Origin: Kribbella voronezhensis
GTDB lineage: Bacteria; Actinomycetota; Actinomycetes; Propionibacteriales; Kribbellaceae
Direction: 5' to 3'
Assembly: GCF_004365175.1 (NCBI RefSeq)
Contig: NZ_SOCE01000001.1
Location: forward strand, 3,727,403 to 3,791,402
Length of the DNA stretch: 64,000 nt
Part shown: positions 33,490 to 41,930 of the stretch, piece by piece
Numbering within the stretch: the first letter of the stretch is position 1
Layout: each line of letters starts with the position of its first letter
Program-made: the position numbers and the translations under genes
Notes under the pieces: generated by a model
What the model saw: only the letters and a program-made list of their open reading frames with translations
What the model was told of the DNA's origin: nothing
Databases searched by the model: none

Positions 33490-34398
33490 ATGGACGACAG
33501 GGTGCTGGTCACGGGAGCCGCCGGCTTCATCGGACGCGCGGTGGTGGCCGCGCTGCGGGAGCGGGACGTCCCGGTGACGGCTGTCGACCGGGAGCCGCCG
33601 GATCCCTCCTGGGACTCGGGCGTCGAGGCGATCACCGGCGATCTCGCCGAGCAGGAGGTCTGCATCTCGGCCTTCGAGACCCGGCCGCGCGCAGTGGTCC
33701 ACCTCGCCGCCCTGACCTCCGTACTCCGGTCTGTCGACGCCCCGATGCGCACCTTCGCCGAGAACGTCACCATCACCCAGGTACTGCTGGAACTCTCCCG
33801 CGGAAGTGGTGTGGGCTCCTTCGTGCTCGCCTCCACCAACGCCGTCGTCGGTGATGTCGGCACGTCGACCATCACCGCTGACCTCCCGCTGCACCCGCTC
33901 ACGCCGTACGGCGCGACGAAGGCGGCCGGAGAGATGCTGCTGTCGGCGTACTCGGGAAGCTACGGCCTCAGTACTGCGGCGCTGCGCTTCACCAACGTCT
34001 ACGGGCCAGGCATGTCTCACAAGGACAGCTTCGTGCCGCGACTCATGCGGGCTGCGCTCAGCGACACCGGCGTACGGGTCTACGGGGATGGGCAGCAGCG
34101 GCGGGACCTCGTGTACGTCGACGACGTGGTCGGGGCGATCCTGCTGGCGCTGGAGACCGGCTACAGCGGCCGCGCGATCATCGGCTCGGGCAAGTCGGTC
34201 TCGGTGCTCGAGTTGGTCGACGCCGTACGAGCAGTGACCGGTGCTGCGATCCCTGCTGAGCACGTGGACGCGCCTGCTGGGGAGATGCCTGCCGTAGTGG
34301 TCGATGTGTCGGCCAGTGCCGAGTCGCTGGGCTACCGGCCGAGTGTGTCGCTGGCGGACGGCCTGGCGCGGACCTGGAAGTACTTCCGCGACCAGTGA
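33490..34398 (+). CDS. NAD-dependent sugar epimerase/dehydratase
   Basis: A 302-residue extended short-chain dehydrogenase acting on a nucleotide sugar. The dinucleotide motif is VLVTGAAGFIGRAVV, the active-site Tyr and Lys are in TPYGATKAAGE, and LRFTNVYGPGM and YGDGQQRRDLVYVDDV are typical of UDP-sugar epimerases. The start is the ATG at 33490, set by a -10 box at seven bases (leaderless). Its stop overlaps the GTG start of the fused glycosyltransferase (GTGA), so the two are co-translated and the epimerase probably supplies that enzyme's sugar donor. Confidence 0.92.
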   Translation: MDDRVLVTGAAGFIGRAVVAALRERDVPVTAVDREPPDPSWDSGVEAITGDLAEQEVCISAFETRPRAVVHLAALTSVLRSVDAPMRTFAENVTITQVLLELSRGSGVGSFVLASTNAVVGDVGTSTITADLPLHPLTPYGATKAAGEMLLSAYSGSYGLSTAALRFTNVYGPGMSHKDSFVPRLMRAALSDTGVRVYGDGQQRRDLVYVDDVVGAILLALETGYSGRAIIGSGKSVSVLELVDAVRAVTGAAIPAEHVDAPAGEMPAVVVDVSASAESLGYRPSVSLADGLARTWKYFRDQ

Positions 34399-36605
34399 AC
34401 GGAGTACTGCGCAGGCACTGGCTGCTCGTCATCTTCCTGGTGGCGGGCACGCTGCTCCGCGTCCTGGCGACGATCGCCTATCGACCCGCGATCATCTACG
34501 CGGACTCGGTGCACTATCTGGCGAACATGACGGAGCTGAAGCCCGACCAGCTCAACCCCATCGGCTACGACCTCGTACTGCGTCCGCTGGTCGACCTGGG
34601 CGGTCTGACGTTCGTCGTGATCGTGCAGCACCTGGTCGGGCTCGGCCTGGGCATCGCCGTCTACGCACTGGCCCGTCGACTCGGGGTCTACCGCTGGCTG
34701 GCCGCAGTGGCGGCCGCTCCGCTCCTGCTCGACGCCTACCAGGTCCAGATCGAGCAGAACATCATGGCCGAGACCACCTTCGACGTACTGCTCGTCGGCG
34801 TGCTCTGGTTGCTTCTGGGTGGCGGCCTGCCGGGTTGGAAGCGCACCGGCCTGGTCGGCCTGCTCCTCGGCGCCGCCTTCGCCGTACGCGCTATCGGCAT
34901 GACCCTGCTCCTCGGCGTCGTGCTGTACCTCGTTGTCGCTGCCTGGCACCACAAGAAGCAGCTCGTACTGCGTACTGGTGCTGCCGTCTCCGGATTCCTC
35001 CTGGTCGTCGCTGCCTATGTCGGCTACTTCCACTCGGAGACCGGGCGCTGGGGCTTCACCGGCGCCGAGAACCAGGTGCTGTACGGCCGGACCGCTGTCG
35101 TTGCCGACTGCTCCAAGTTGCCGCTCGACGCGGGCACCAGGTTGTTCTGCCCGGTCGAGCCGCTCGGGCAGCGACTGGGCGTCGACAAGTACGCCCACAA
35201 CCACTACGGCGATCCGAACTGGCCGTCGCAGCCACTGCCGCCCGGGACGACCAAGCAGGAGCTCGCGACGAAGTTCGCCCGGCTGGTGATCCAGCATCAG
35301 CCGCTGGACGTCACCAAGGCCGCGCTGAAGGACTTCCTCAAGGGCTTCGCGCCCACCCGGACCACCTCGCCGGACGACGTACCGCTCGACCGGTGGCAGT
35401 TCCAGCTGACTTACCCGAACGGAGGCGACCAGAAGACGGCGGACGCGGCCCGGCAGTACGGCGGCTCCGACCCGCACGTGCATCGCTGGGCGGCGGAGAT
35501 CTTGCGCGGCTACCAGCTGAACGGCGGCTACACCTCCGGTCTCCTGCTGGGCATCTTCGGGCTGATCGGTCTCGCTGCCGCCGCGGGACTCGGCAAGGCT
35601 CGGCAGTCCGGACTTCGCGCTGCGGCGCTGCTGCCGGCTGCTTGTGGGATCGTGTTGCTGCTCGGGTCGGCCGCCTTCGAGTTCTCCTGGCGGTACCAGC
35701 TACCGGGACTGGTGTTCTTCCCGCTCGCCGGGGCGATCGGGTTGACCGCGATCCTCGGACGCGACCAGGCGAGGCCCGCGCTCGCGCCGTACCCCGACAA
35801 GGTCGACTCCGAGGCTGTGGAGAACTTCCGCAAGGTGCACGGCGCACCGAGCTTCGCGCCGCTGGTCGTGGTGATTGCCGCTTACAACGAAGCCGGCGGG
35901 ATCGGCCCGGTGTTGCAGAACATGCCGAAGACGGGCGGTGGACTGCCGCTCGACGTACTGGTCGTGGTGGACGGTGCCTCTGACAACACGGCAGAGGTCG
36001 CTGCAGCGCACGGTGCTTACGTCTGCGAGGCGCCTGCCAATCGTGGCCAGGGCGCTGCGCTGCGGTTGGGATACCAGTTGGCTGCGCAGGGCGGAGCGCA
36101 GTACGTGGTGACGACGGACGCGGACGGGCAGTACGACAACAGCGAGTTGGACGTGTTGCTGCAGCCGATCCTGGATGGCCAGGCCGACTTCGTCACCGGG
36201 TCGCGGCGGCTGGGTGAGGAAGATGCCGACAGCAAGCTGCGCTGGCTCGGCGTACGGGTGTTCGCTGTGCTGGCGTCGGTGCTGACCCGGCGGAAGCTGA
36301 CCGACACGTCGTTCGGGTTCCGGGCGATGCGGGCCGAGTTGGCGTGCTCGGTGACGCTGCGCGAGCCGCAGTACCAGTCGTCGGAGCTGCTGCTCGGAGT
36401 ACTGGCCAGCGGAGCGCGGGTGGTGGAGCTGCCGATGACCATGCGGCGCCGCGGCGACGGGACCAGCAAGAAGGGTCCCGGCCTGGTGTACGGCGCGAAC
36501 TACGCGCGGGTGATGACGACTACCTGGTGGCGGGAGTTCGTACTTCGACGTCGGCGGCCGGCGTGGCGAACACGTACCGGTCGAACAGCACGAACTTCAG
36601 GATGA
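34395..36605 (+). CDS. fused polytopic membrane/GT2 glycosyltransferase
   Basis: A 736-residue protein joining two enzymes. Residues 1-460 have about ten membrane segments and an extracytoplasmic loop after helix 1 (YADSVHYLANM), like GT-C/PMT-type transferases. Residues ~490-715 are a cytoplasmic GT2 domain like dolichyl-phosphate mannose synthase: VVVIAAYNEAGGIGPVL, VVDGASDNT, the TTDADGQYD metal site and SFGFRAMRAE. The GT2 part would load a sugar onto polyprenyl phosphate and the membrane part would transfer it outside. The Arg-rich tail overlaps the convergent GtrA gene by 86 bases. Confidence 0.88.
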   Translation: MNGVLRRHWLLVIFLVAGTLLRVLATIAYRPAIIYADSVHYLANMTELKPDQLNPIGYDLVLRPLVDLGGLTFVVIVQHLVGLGLGIAVYALARRLGVYRWLAAVAAAPLLLDAYQVQIEQNIMAETTFDVLLVGVLWLLLGGGLPGWKRTGLVGLLLGAAFAVRAIGMTLLLGVVLYLVVAAWHHKKQLVLRTGAAVSGFLLVVAAYVGYFHSETGRWGFTGAENQVLYGRTAVVADCSKLPLDAGTRLFCPVEPLGQRLGVDKYAHNHYGDPNWPSQPLPPGTTKQELATKFARLVIQHQPLDVTKAALKDFLKGFAPTRTTSPDDVPLDRWQFQLTYPNGGDQKTADAARQYGGSDPHVHRWAAEILRGYQLNGGYTSGLLLGIFGLIGLAAAAGLGKARQSGLRAAALLPAACGIVLLLGSAAFEFSWRYQLPGLVFFPLAGAIGLTAILGRDQARPALAPYPDKVDSEAVENFRKVHGAPSFAPLVVVIAAYNEAGGIGPVLQNMPKTGGGLPLDVLVVVDGASDNTAEVAAAHGAYVCEAPANRGQGAALRLGYQLAAQGGAQYVVTTDADGQYDNSELDVLLQPILDGQADFVTGSRRLGEEDADSKLRWLGVRVFAVLASVLTRRKLTDTSFGFRAMRAELACSVTLREPQYQSSELLLGVLASGARVVELPMTMRRRGDGTSKKGPGLVYGANYARVMTTTWWREFVLRRRRPAWRTRTGRTARTSG

Positions 36606-36969
36606 ACGTGAAGCCGTTGGCGGCCAGGTAGGCGCCGCCGGCCAGTACGGTCCGCAGCGAATGGGCGTCGATCATCGTCCGGATCCAGTCGTCGGCGACC
36701 GTGGTCAGGAAGGTGATGACGAAGGCGGAGCCGATCGTGATCAGGACGTACGGCAACAGTTCGCGGGTCGGGTGGGCCGGGCCGGTGCGGCCCCAGGCCC
36801 AGCGCCGGTTCAGCAGGTAGTTCGGGACCGCGCCGGCGGCAAAGGCGATCACGCTCGCGGCCGTCGCCGAAGTACCGATCCAGTAGCAGGCCAAGAAGGC
36901 CAGCTGACTGATCGCGGTGGCAACAACCGATGACGCTGAGTAGCGAAGCAAGACCCGCACGGGCCCCAT
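36520..36969 (-). CDS. GtrA family membrane protein
   Basis: A 149-residue GtrA-like protein with four membrane segments (LLRYSASSVVATAISQLAFLACYW, ASVIAFAAGAVPNYLLNRRWAW, ELLPYVLITIGSAFVI, ANGFTFILKFVLFDRYVF). GtrA proteins are thought to flip or support polyprenyl-phosphate sugars, which suits the neighbouring GT2 fusion. The ATG at 36969 starts at the family's N-terminus, but no ribosome-binding site or clear -10 box is visible. Its last 28 codons lie over the end of the glycosyltransferase gene on the other strand, a long overlap for chromosomal genes. Confidence 0.87.
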   Translation of the reverse strand: MGPVRVLLRYSASSVVATAISQLAFLACYWIGTSATAASVIAFAAGAVPNYLLNRRWAWGRTGPAHPTRELLPYVLITIGSAFVITFLTTVADDWIRTMIDAHSLRTVLAGGAYLAANGFTFILKFVLFDRYVFATPAADVEVRTPATR

Positions 36970-37097
36970 TGTGCACGGTGTGCAGAAACAGGTGCGCTGA
37001 TTCACAGCAGATTGCCAGCTGTCTCCCAGCTGATGACGGCCAGAAGTGGGTAGACAGGGTAAGGAAGGCACGACTTTTCCGGAGCAAAGGGGTTGCT

Positions 37098-38255
37098 GTG
37101 CGAGTTCTCGTCCTGGGTGGTGACGGTTACCTAGGGTGGCCGACCGCTTTGCATCTGTCCGACTGCGGTCATCAGATCGCGGTGCTCGACAACTTCGCCC
37201 GCCGCGGCTACGACGAGGAACTCGGGGTGCGGAGCCTGGTTCCGATCGAGGACCTGGACACCCGGATCGCCGCCTGGCACGAGGTCTCGGGGCAGCGCAT
37301 CACGGCGTACACCGGCGATCTGCTCGACGCGGAGTTCGTCTACCGGGTGCTGGCCGAGTTCAAACCCGAGGCGATCGTGCACTTCGCCGAGCAGCGGGCC
37401 GCGCCGTACTCGATGATCGACCGGCAGCACGCCGTCTACACCCAGCACAACAACGTGATCGGCACGCTGAACCTGATGTACGCGGTGGCCGAGCTCGACC
37501 CGTCGATTCACCTGGTGAAGCTGGGCACGATGGGCGAGTACGGCACGCCGAACATCGACATCGAGGAAGGCTGGCTGGAGGTCGAGCACAACGGCCGCAA
37601 GGACCGGATGCTCTATCCGAAGAAGCCGGGCTCGTTCTACCACCTGAGCAAGGTGCACGACTCGCACAACCTGGAGTTCGGCTGCCGGATCTGGGGACTG
37701 CGGGTCACCGATCTCAACCAGGGCATCGTCTACGGTCAGCAGACCCCGCAGACCGCGCAGGACGCCAGGCTCGCCACCCGGCTGGACTACGACGCCGTCT
37801 TCGGCACAGTGCTGAACCGCTTCGTCATCCAGGCCGTGCTCGGCGAGCCGCTCACCGTCTACGGCACCGGCGGCCAGACTCGCGGGTTGCTGGACATCCG
37901 CGACACCGTCGAGTGCATCCGGCTCGCCGTCGAGCATCCGGCCGAGGCGGGCGAGTTCCGCGTCTTCAACCAGATGACCGAGAGCTACTCGGTCGGCCAG
38001 ATCGCGCAACTGGTCAGCGAATGCTTCCCGGGTCCGGTGCAGGTCGAGCACCTGGAGAACCCGCGAGTGGAGCAGCCCGAGCACTACTACAACGTGAAGC
38101 ACACCGGCCTGGTCGGTCTCGGCCTCCAGCCGCACCTGCTGTCGGACACGCTGATCGAGTCGCTCTTCGACATCGTTGCCGCCAACAAGGACCGCGTCGA
38201 CCTGAACGCCCTGCTCCCGACCGTCCGCTGGAAGGGCGGCGTCAAGACGGCCTGA
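37098..38255 (+). CDS. SqdB-like UDP-sulfoquinovose synthase family protein
   Basis: A 385-residue nucleotide-sugar enzyme closest to SqdB/SQD1, which makes UDP-sulfoquinovose from UDP-glucose and sulfite. Family marks are VLGGDGYLGWPTALHLS (NAD site), HFAEQRAAPYSMID, LGTMGEYGTPNIDIEEG, SFYHLSKVHDSHN (active-site Tyr and Lys) and RVTDLNQGIVYG. The GTG at 37098 has AAAGGGG upstream. No SqdX/SqdC-type transferase is next to it, so the product might feed a glycan rather than a sulfolipid. Its stop is one base from the convergent methyltransferase stop. Confidence 0.88.
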   Translation: MRVLVLGGDGYLGWPTALHLSDCGHQIAVLDNFARRGYDEELGVRSLVPIEDLDTRIAAWHEVSGQRITAYTGDLLDAEFVYRVLAEFKPEAIVHFAEQRAAPYSMIDRQHAVYTQHNNVIGTLNLMYAVAELDPSIHLVKLGTMGEYGTPNIDIEEGWLEVEHNGRKDRMLYPKKPGSFYHLSKVHDSHNLEFGCRIWGLRVTDLNQGIVYGQQTPQTAQDARLATRLDYDAVFGTVLNRFVIQAVLGEPLTVYGTGGQTRGLLDIRDTVECIRLAVEHPAEAGEFRVFNQMTESYSVGQIAQLVSECFPGPVQVEHLENPRVEQPEHYYNVKHTGLVGLGLQPHLLSDTLIESLFDIVAANKDRVDLNALLPTVRWKGGVKTA

Positions 38256-38256
38256 C

Positions 38257-38988
38257 TCAGCGGGTCGCCGCGACCAGCAGGACAGGCAGTACGGCGAGGA
38301 AGCGGTCGCGGCGGCCCCGGTCGGCCTGGTCTGCCAGCCAGTCGGCCGCATCCTGCTGGGTGATCAGGGCCTTCTCGACCGCGGCTGCCGCCGCAGACTC
38401 CAGTTGCGTTGCCAGTTGGGCGTAGTCGGTGACGATCTCGTTGTGCACAGCAACCTCGGGTTCGCGGAAGCCCTGGTCGAGGAGCAGGTCGCGGTAGCTC
38501 CTGGCCGCGCGCGGGGCCGGCGTACGGGACTCGAGGCCGAGCAGGACGACGTCGGTCAGGTCCTGGTCGGTGCCGTCGAGGAGCAGGAACCCGTAGTCCT
38601 GGCCGACGAGGACGATCCGGCCACCGGGTCGTAGTACGCGCCAGGCCTCGGCGAGCGTCGGACGGGGATCGTCGAGCAGATGGAACAGCCGGGCCGCGCG
38701 GTAGCCGTCGACCGAAGCGTCCTCCAGCGGCAGGTCGTCCGACCGTGCCACGTGAAACATTGCGTCGGCCGTGCGGGACCGGGCCACGGCGATGGCGTCG
38801 GGATCCGGATCGACGCCGATCGTCTTCAGGTGCGCGGCCGCCAGATCGGCCACCGCGTGCCCCGCCCCGCACCCGACATCGACGACCGTGTCGCCCGGCG
38901 AGAGGCCGAGCAGGTCGTACGACGCCGCCCGTAACGCCACTGCGCCGGGCAGTTGCTCGATCCGGTCCAGAAAGCTCGGTTCAGCCAT
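38257..38988 (-). CDS. class I SAM-dependent methyltransferase
   Basis: A 243-residue methyltransferase. Motif I is VVDVGCGAGHAVADLA, followed by the acidic loop IGVDPDPDA, motif post-I SDDLPLEDASVDGYRAARLFHLL and RVLRPGGRIVLVG; this is the UbiE/Methyltransf_11 pattern. The substrate is unknown. The ATG at 38988 follows GAGGG. A 20-base perfect palindrome in a TTGACT-containing promoter lies just upstream, so expression is probably switched by a MerR-type activator encoded elsewhere. Confidence 0.88.
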   Translation of the reverse strand: MAEPSFLDRIEQLPGAVALRAASYDLLGLSPGDTVVDVGCGAGHAVADLAAAHLKTIGVDPDPDAIAVARSRTADAMFHVARSDDLPLEDASVDGYRAARLFHLLDDPRPTLAEAWRVLRPGGRIVLVGQDYGFLLLDGTDQDLTDVVLLGLESRTPAPRAARSYRDLLLDQGFREPEVAVHNEIVTDYAQLATQLESAAAAAVEKALITQQDAADWLADQADRGRRDRFLAVLPVLLVAATR

Positions 38989-39002
38989 ACCCTCACGGTG
39001 CA

Positions 39003-39022
39003 ACTTCAGGTTCACCTGAAGT
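39003..39022 (-). promoter_or_regulatory. MerR-type operator in the methyltransferase promoter
   Basis: A perfect palindrome: arms ACTTCAGGT and ACCTGAAGT with a two-base centre. On the gene strand its left arm overlaps a -35-like TTGACT, the overlong-spacer layout of MerR-activated promoters. No merR gene is adjacent. Confidence 0.55.
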
Positions 39023-39029
39023 CAAGGGA

Positions 39030-40031
39030 TCAGTCCATCGAGACCTTGTCGAACGTGGTGGTCGTGTAGCGGACGTCGACGCCGACCTCGTCGCCGACGG
39101 CGGGCGGGGCTACCGAGGCCGGCAGGAAGAGCATGCTGGCCTGCATGTGCGGGGGCTCGGCGAACCAGCGTTGTTTGCCCTCGATCGTGAAGGGGGAGAG
39201 GGCGAGGCCGGCCGCGTCAAGGCTGCCCTTGGCCATGGCGATCGCGCGCTGGCGGACCGTGGCCGCCGCCGTGGGTGCTTCGAGGCCGACTCCGTGCGCG
39301 GTGCCGCCCGAGACGACCAGGATGTGCCCGTCACCGGTGACCCGGCGCTGGCGGTAGCCGACCCGCTCGCCACGGCGTACGGAGTGGACGTCGAGCACGG
39401 TCGCCCGGACGTCGAACGCACCCCGGTCGCCGAGCCAGAGCGCCGTACCCATCCGGAGCTTCACGTTCTCGCCGATGTCGGCCAGCTTCTGGGCCGGGAC
39501 GTGCGACACCCAGAGCGTGCCGGGCCGGACCGCCTGGGCCGCCTTGCCGAGCTCCTGCGCCTCCCGGACGTTCGCGGACGTGCCGCCCGCGCCCATCGGG
39601 AAGTGCAGGGACCAGCCCTCGAACCGGATCCGGTCCAGCGCGTTCAGCAGCATCGTGTGCCGCAGCTCGCGGGCGCCGATACCGTGCCGGCGCATCGAGG
39701 TCTGGACCTCGATCAGCACCCGGCTGCCGGCCGGGATCGAGACCAGGTCGGCCAGCCGGCTGACGGTGTGGATGATGTTCTTGCCCTGCGGGACCTCGAG
39801 GAACGGCCGCCACGGCGTGAGCACCACGACGTCGTCCTTGGAGTCCGGCGGCACCTCGTTGTAGGTGCCGACCGCGATCGTCCGGGCACCGAGCGCCCGG
39901 GACTCCGCGATCAGCCGCGGGTTGCCGACGCCGTACCCGTTCCCCTTGGCGACCGGGATGATGTCGGGGTTCCACGTGGAACGGAGGTGGTCGCGCCATC
40001 GATCGGAATCGATGTGCAGGATCAGGGGCAT
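39030..40031 (-). CDS. alanine racemase-like PLP protein
   Basis: A 333-residue fold-type III PLP enzyme. The PLP lysine is Lys29 in IPVAKGNGYGVG; the barrel ends and a C-terminal beta domain follows (FDVRATVLDVHSVRRGERVGYRQRR). The second-domain Tyr usual in alanine racemases is not obvious to me, so racemase activity is not certain. The ATG at 40031 lies five bases after the femX stop; the two are one transcript. From memory such a gene next to femX is conserved in actinomycetes and points to a role in peptidoglycan cross-bridge supply. Confidence 0.82.
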   Translation of the reverse strand: MPLILHIDSDRWRDHLRSTWNPDIIPVAKGNGYGVGNPRLIAESRALGARTIAVGTYNEVPPDSKDDVVVLTPWRPFLEVPQGKNIIHTVSRLADLVSIPAGSRVLIEVQTSMRRHGIGARELRHTMLLNALDRIRFEGWSLHFPMGAGGTSANVREAQELGKAAQAVRPGTLWVSHVPAQKLADIGENVKLRMGTALWLGDRGAFDVRATVLDVHSVRRGERVGYRQRRVTGDGHILVVSGGTAHGVGLEAPTAAATVRQRAIAMAKGSLDAAGLALSPFTIEGKQRWFAEPPHMQASMLFLPASVAPPAVGDEVGVDVRYTTTTFDKVSMD

Positions 40032-40036
40032 GGTCG

Positions 40037-41167
40037 TTATCGCCGTCTCATGTAGAGGTCGAATGCGGTGTAGAGCGCCTTGTTCAACGGCAGATCCCAC
40101 TCACCGACGTACTCGACGGCCTCGCCGCCGGTGCCGGTCTTGAACTGGATCAACCCGACATGCGAGTCGTTCGGGTCCAAGGTGTCGGTGATGCCCCGTA
40201 GGTCGTACACGAACGCGCCCGCTGCGAGCGCGTCCGACATCATGCGCCACTGGATCGCGTTCGATCCACGGACGTCTCGTTTGGCGGTCGAGCTGGCCCC
40301 GTAGGAGTACCAGGAGTGGCCGCCGACCCGGATCCAGATCGTCGAGGCGACCAGATCCCCCTCGTGATAGGCGTTGTAGAGCCGGAAGTCGCAGCAGTCA
40401 CCCGGCTGGTTCGCCATCGCGTCGTACATCTTGACGAAGTACGGCAGCGGCCGCGGCGTGAAGTGGTCCCGCTCGGCCGTCTCGACGTACAGCGCGTGGA
40501 ACGCCTTCAGGTCCTCGGGCGTCCCGACGGTGACCTCGACGCCGAGCTTCTCGGCCTTCTTGATGTTGCGCCGCCAGAGCTGGTTCATGCCCTTGAGCAG
40601 GTCGTCCGGAGTCTTGCCCGCCAGCGGGACCTGGAACACGTACTGCGGTTGGCCGGCCGCGAATCCCTCGACGGCCCGCGGCGCCTTCCAGCCGAGTGCG
40701 CGCAGCTGCGCCGAGACGGTCGCGCCGGACGGCTCGATCACGTCCGGCCGGACGTCACCCAGCTTCGGCTGCTGGCCGCCGGCGATGGCGTCCTTGATCG
40801 TCTTGGCGCTCCACCGCCGGGCCGGCACGGGCGGACCCATCCGGAGCCCGAACGCACCCTGTTCCTGAGCGTGCGCGGCGAGCGGACGCAGGTACCGGCC
40901 GAGGTCGATCGCGTCCCAGTCGATCACCGGGCCCTCGGGCAGGTAGGCCAGGTAGCGCTTGACCTTCGGCATCTGCCGGTAGAGCACCAGCGCGACGCCC
41001 ACCAACTGCTCCGGAGCGGCCGGGTCGAACCAGCCGAGCGACTCGGCCTTCCACTCGCTCTTCACCGCCGCCCAGCCCGGCGTCTGCAGGAAGCTCGCCG
41101 ACGGCTGTGCGGTCAGATAGGCCGCGTGCTCGTCGGCGGAGATGGTCCGGATCCTCAAGTCGCTCAC
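40037..41167 (-). CDS. femX: FemX-type lipid II aminoacyltransferase (FemABX family)
   Basis: A 376-residue FemABX protein with two GNAT-like halves: FLQTPGWAAVKSEWKAESLGWF and PEGPVIDWDA in the first, LWRRNIKKAEKLGVEV, WIRVGGHSWYSYGASS and YDLRGITDTLDPNDSHVGLIQFKTGTGGE in the second. It adds the first bridge residue (glycine in LL-diaminopimelate actinomycetes) to lipid II from aminoacyl-tRNA. The GTG at 41167 is preceded at eight bases by TAACCT, a possible leaderless promoter. It is cotranscribed with the racemase-like gene. Confidence 0.9.
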   Translation of the reverse strand: MSDLRIRTISADEHAAYLTAQPSASFLQTPGWAAVKSEWKAESLGWFDPAAPEQLVGVALVLYRQMPKVKRYLAYLPEGPVIDWDAIDLGRYLRPLAAHAQEQGAFGLRMGPPVPARRWSAKTIKDAIAGGQQPKLGDVRPDVIEPSGATVSAQLRALGWKAPRAVEGFAAGQPQYVFQVPLAGKTPDDLLKGMNQLWRRNIKKAEKLGVEVTVGTPEDLKAFHALYVETAERDHFTPRPLPYFVKMYDAMANQPGDCCDFRLYNAYHEGDLVASTIWIRVGGHSWYSYGASSTAKRDVRGSNAIQWRMMSDALAAGAFVYDLRGITDTLDPNDSHVGLIQFKTGTGGEAVEYVGEWDLPLNKALYTAFDLYMRRR

Positions 41168-41170
41168 GGT

Positions 41171-41225
41171 CGGTCAGGTTACCGGGCGGGAGCGCCAGAC
41201 CCCAGTCGAGCCGGAAACCTGACCG
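41171..41225. repeat. ten-base inverted repeat between femX and tetR
   Basis: CGGTCAGGTT and AACCTGACCG, perfect complements 35 bases apart, in the 159-base divergent gap. The left arm covers the femX -10 region. It could be a looped operator pair or a cruciform. Confidence 0.4.
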
Positions 41226-41326
41226 GATGCTGCCGATCCCGGTCGGGCTGTCCCCTCGCGCGATCGTGGGTCGGGACGGGTTCGGCTAGGTTTGAGGATC
41301 GGGCGGACCAGCAAAGGGGGACTGCG

Positions 41327-41884
41327 ATGAGCGGGCGTCCGCTGCGCGCCGATGCGCAGCGCAACCGGGACCTGCTGCTGTCCGCGGCCGTCGAGGCGTT
41401 CTCCGTGTGCGGGCTGGAGGCGACGCTGGACGCCATCGCCAAGAAGGCCGGCGTCGGGATCGGCACGCTCTACCGGCACTTCCCGACCCGCGAGGCGCTG
41501 ATCGAAGCGGCGTACCGCAACGAGCTCGCGGTGGTGTGCGACGCCGCGCCCGAGCTGCTCGCCACGCTGCCGCCCGCCGAGGCGACCCGGGCCTGGATGG
41601 ATCGCTTCATCGACTACATGACCCGCAAGCTCGGCATGGCCGACGCGCTGCGGGCGGTGATCGCGGCCGGCGCCGATCCGTACGCGCACAGCTTCGAACT
41701 GCTGGTCGGCGCGATCCAGCCGTTGCTTGAGGCGAGCTCTGCCGCCGGCGAGATCCGCTCCGACGTCGCGGCCGCTGACGTCCTGGTCAGTCTCAGTGGT
41801 GTCGCCCTGGCCGCCGGCGCGAACCGCGAGCAGGCTGGCCGGCTCCTCGACCTGTTGATGGACGGCCTTCGGTACCGCGCCTGA
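41327..41884 (+). CDS. TetR family transcriptional regulator
   Basis: A 185-residue TetR protein. The N-terminal helix-turn-helix is ATLDAIAKKAGVGIGTLYRHF, and the remainder is an all-helical ligand domain. The ATG at 41327 follows AAAGGGGG. It precedes an SDR oxidoreductase gene by 46 bases, the usual arrangement for a regulator and its target, although that gene has its own leaderless promoter. The ligand is unknown. Confidence 0.9.
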   Translation: MSGRPLRADAQRNRDLLLSAAVEAFSVCGLEATLDAIAKKAGVGIGTLYRHFPTREALIEAAYRNELAVVCDAAPELLATLPPAEATRAWMDRFIDYMTRKLGMADALRAVIAAGADPYAHSFELLVGAIQPLLEASSAAGEIRSDVAAADVLVSLSGVALAAGANREQAGRLLDLLMDGLRYRA

Positions 41885-41918
41885 GTCGTTTGCCGTAGGC
41901 AACTATTCGGACCAGCTC

Positions 41919-41924
41919 TAAGGT
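41919..41924 (+). promoter_or_regulatory. -10 box of a leaderless promoter for the SDR gene
   Basis: TAAGGT lies six bases before the ATG at 41931. Confidence 0.5.
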
Positions 41925-41930
41925 GGCGGG

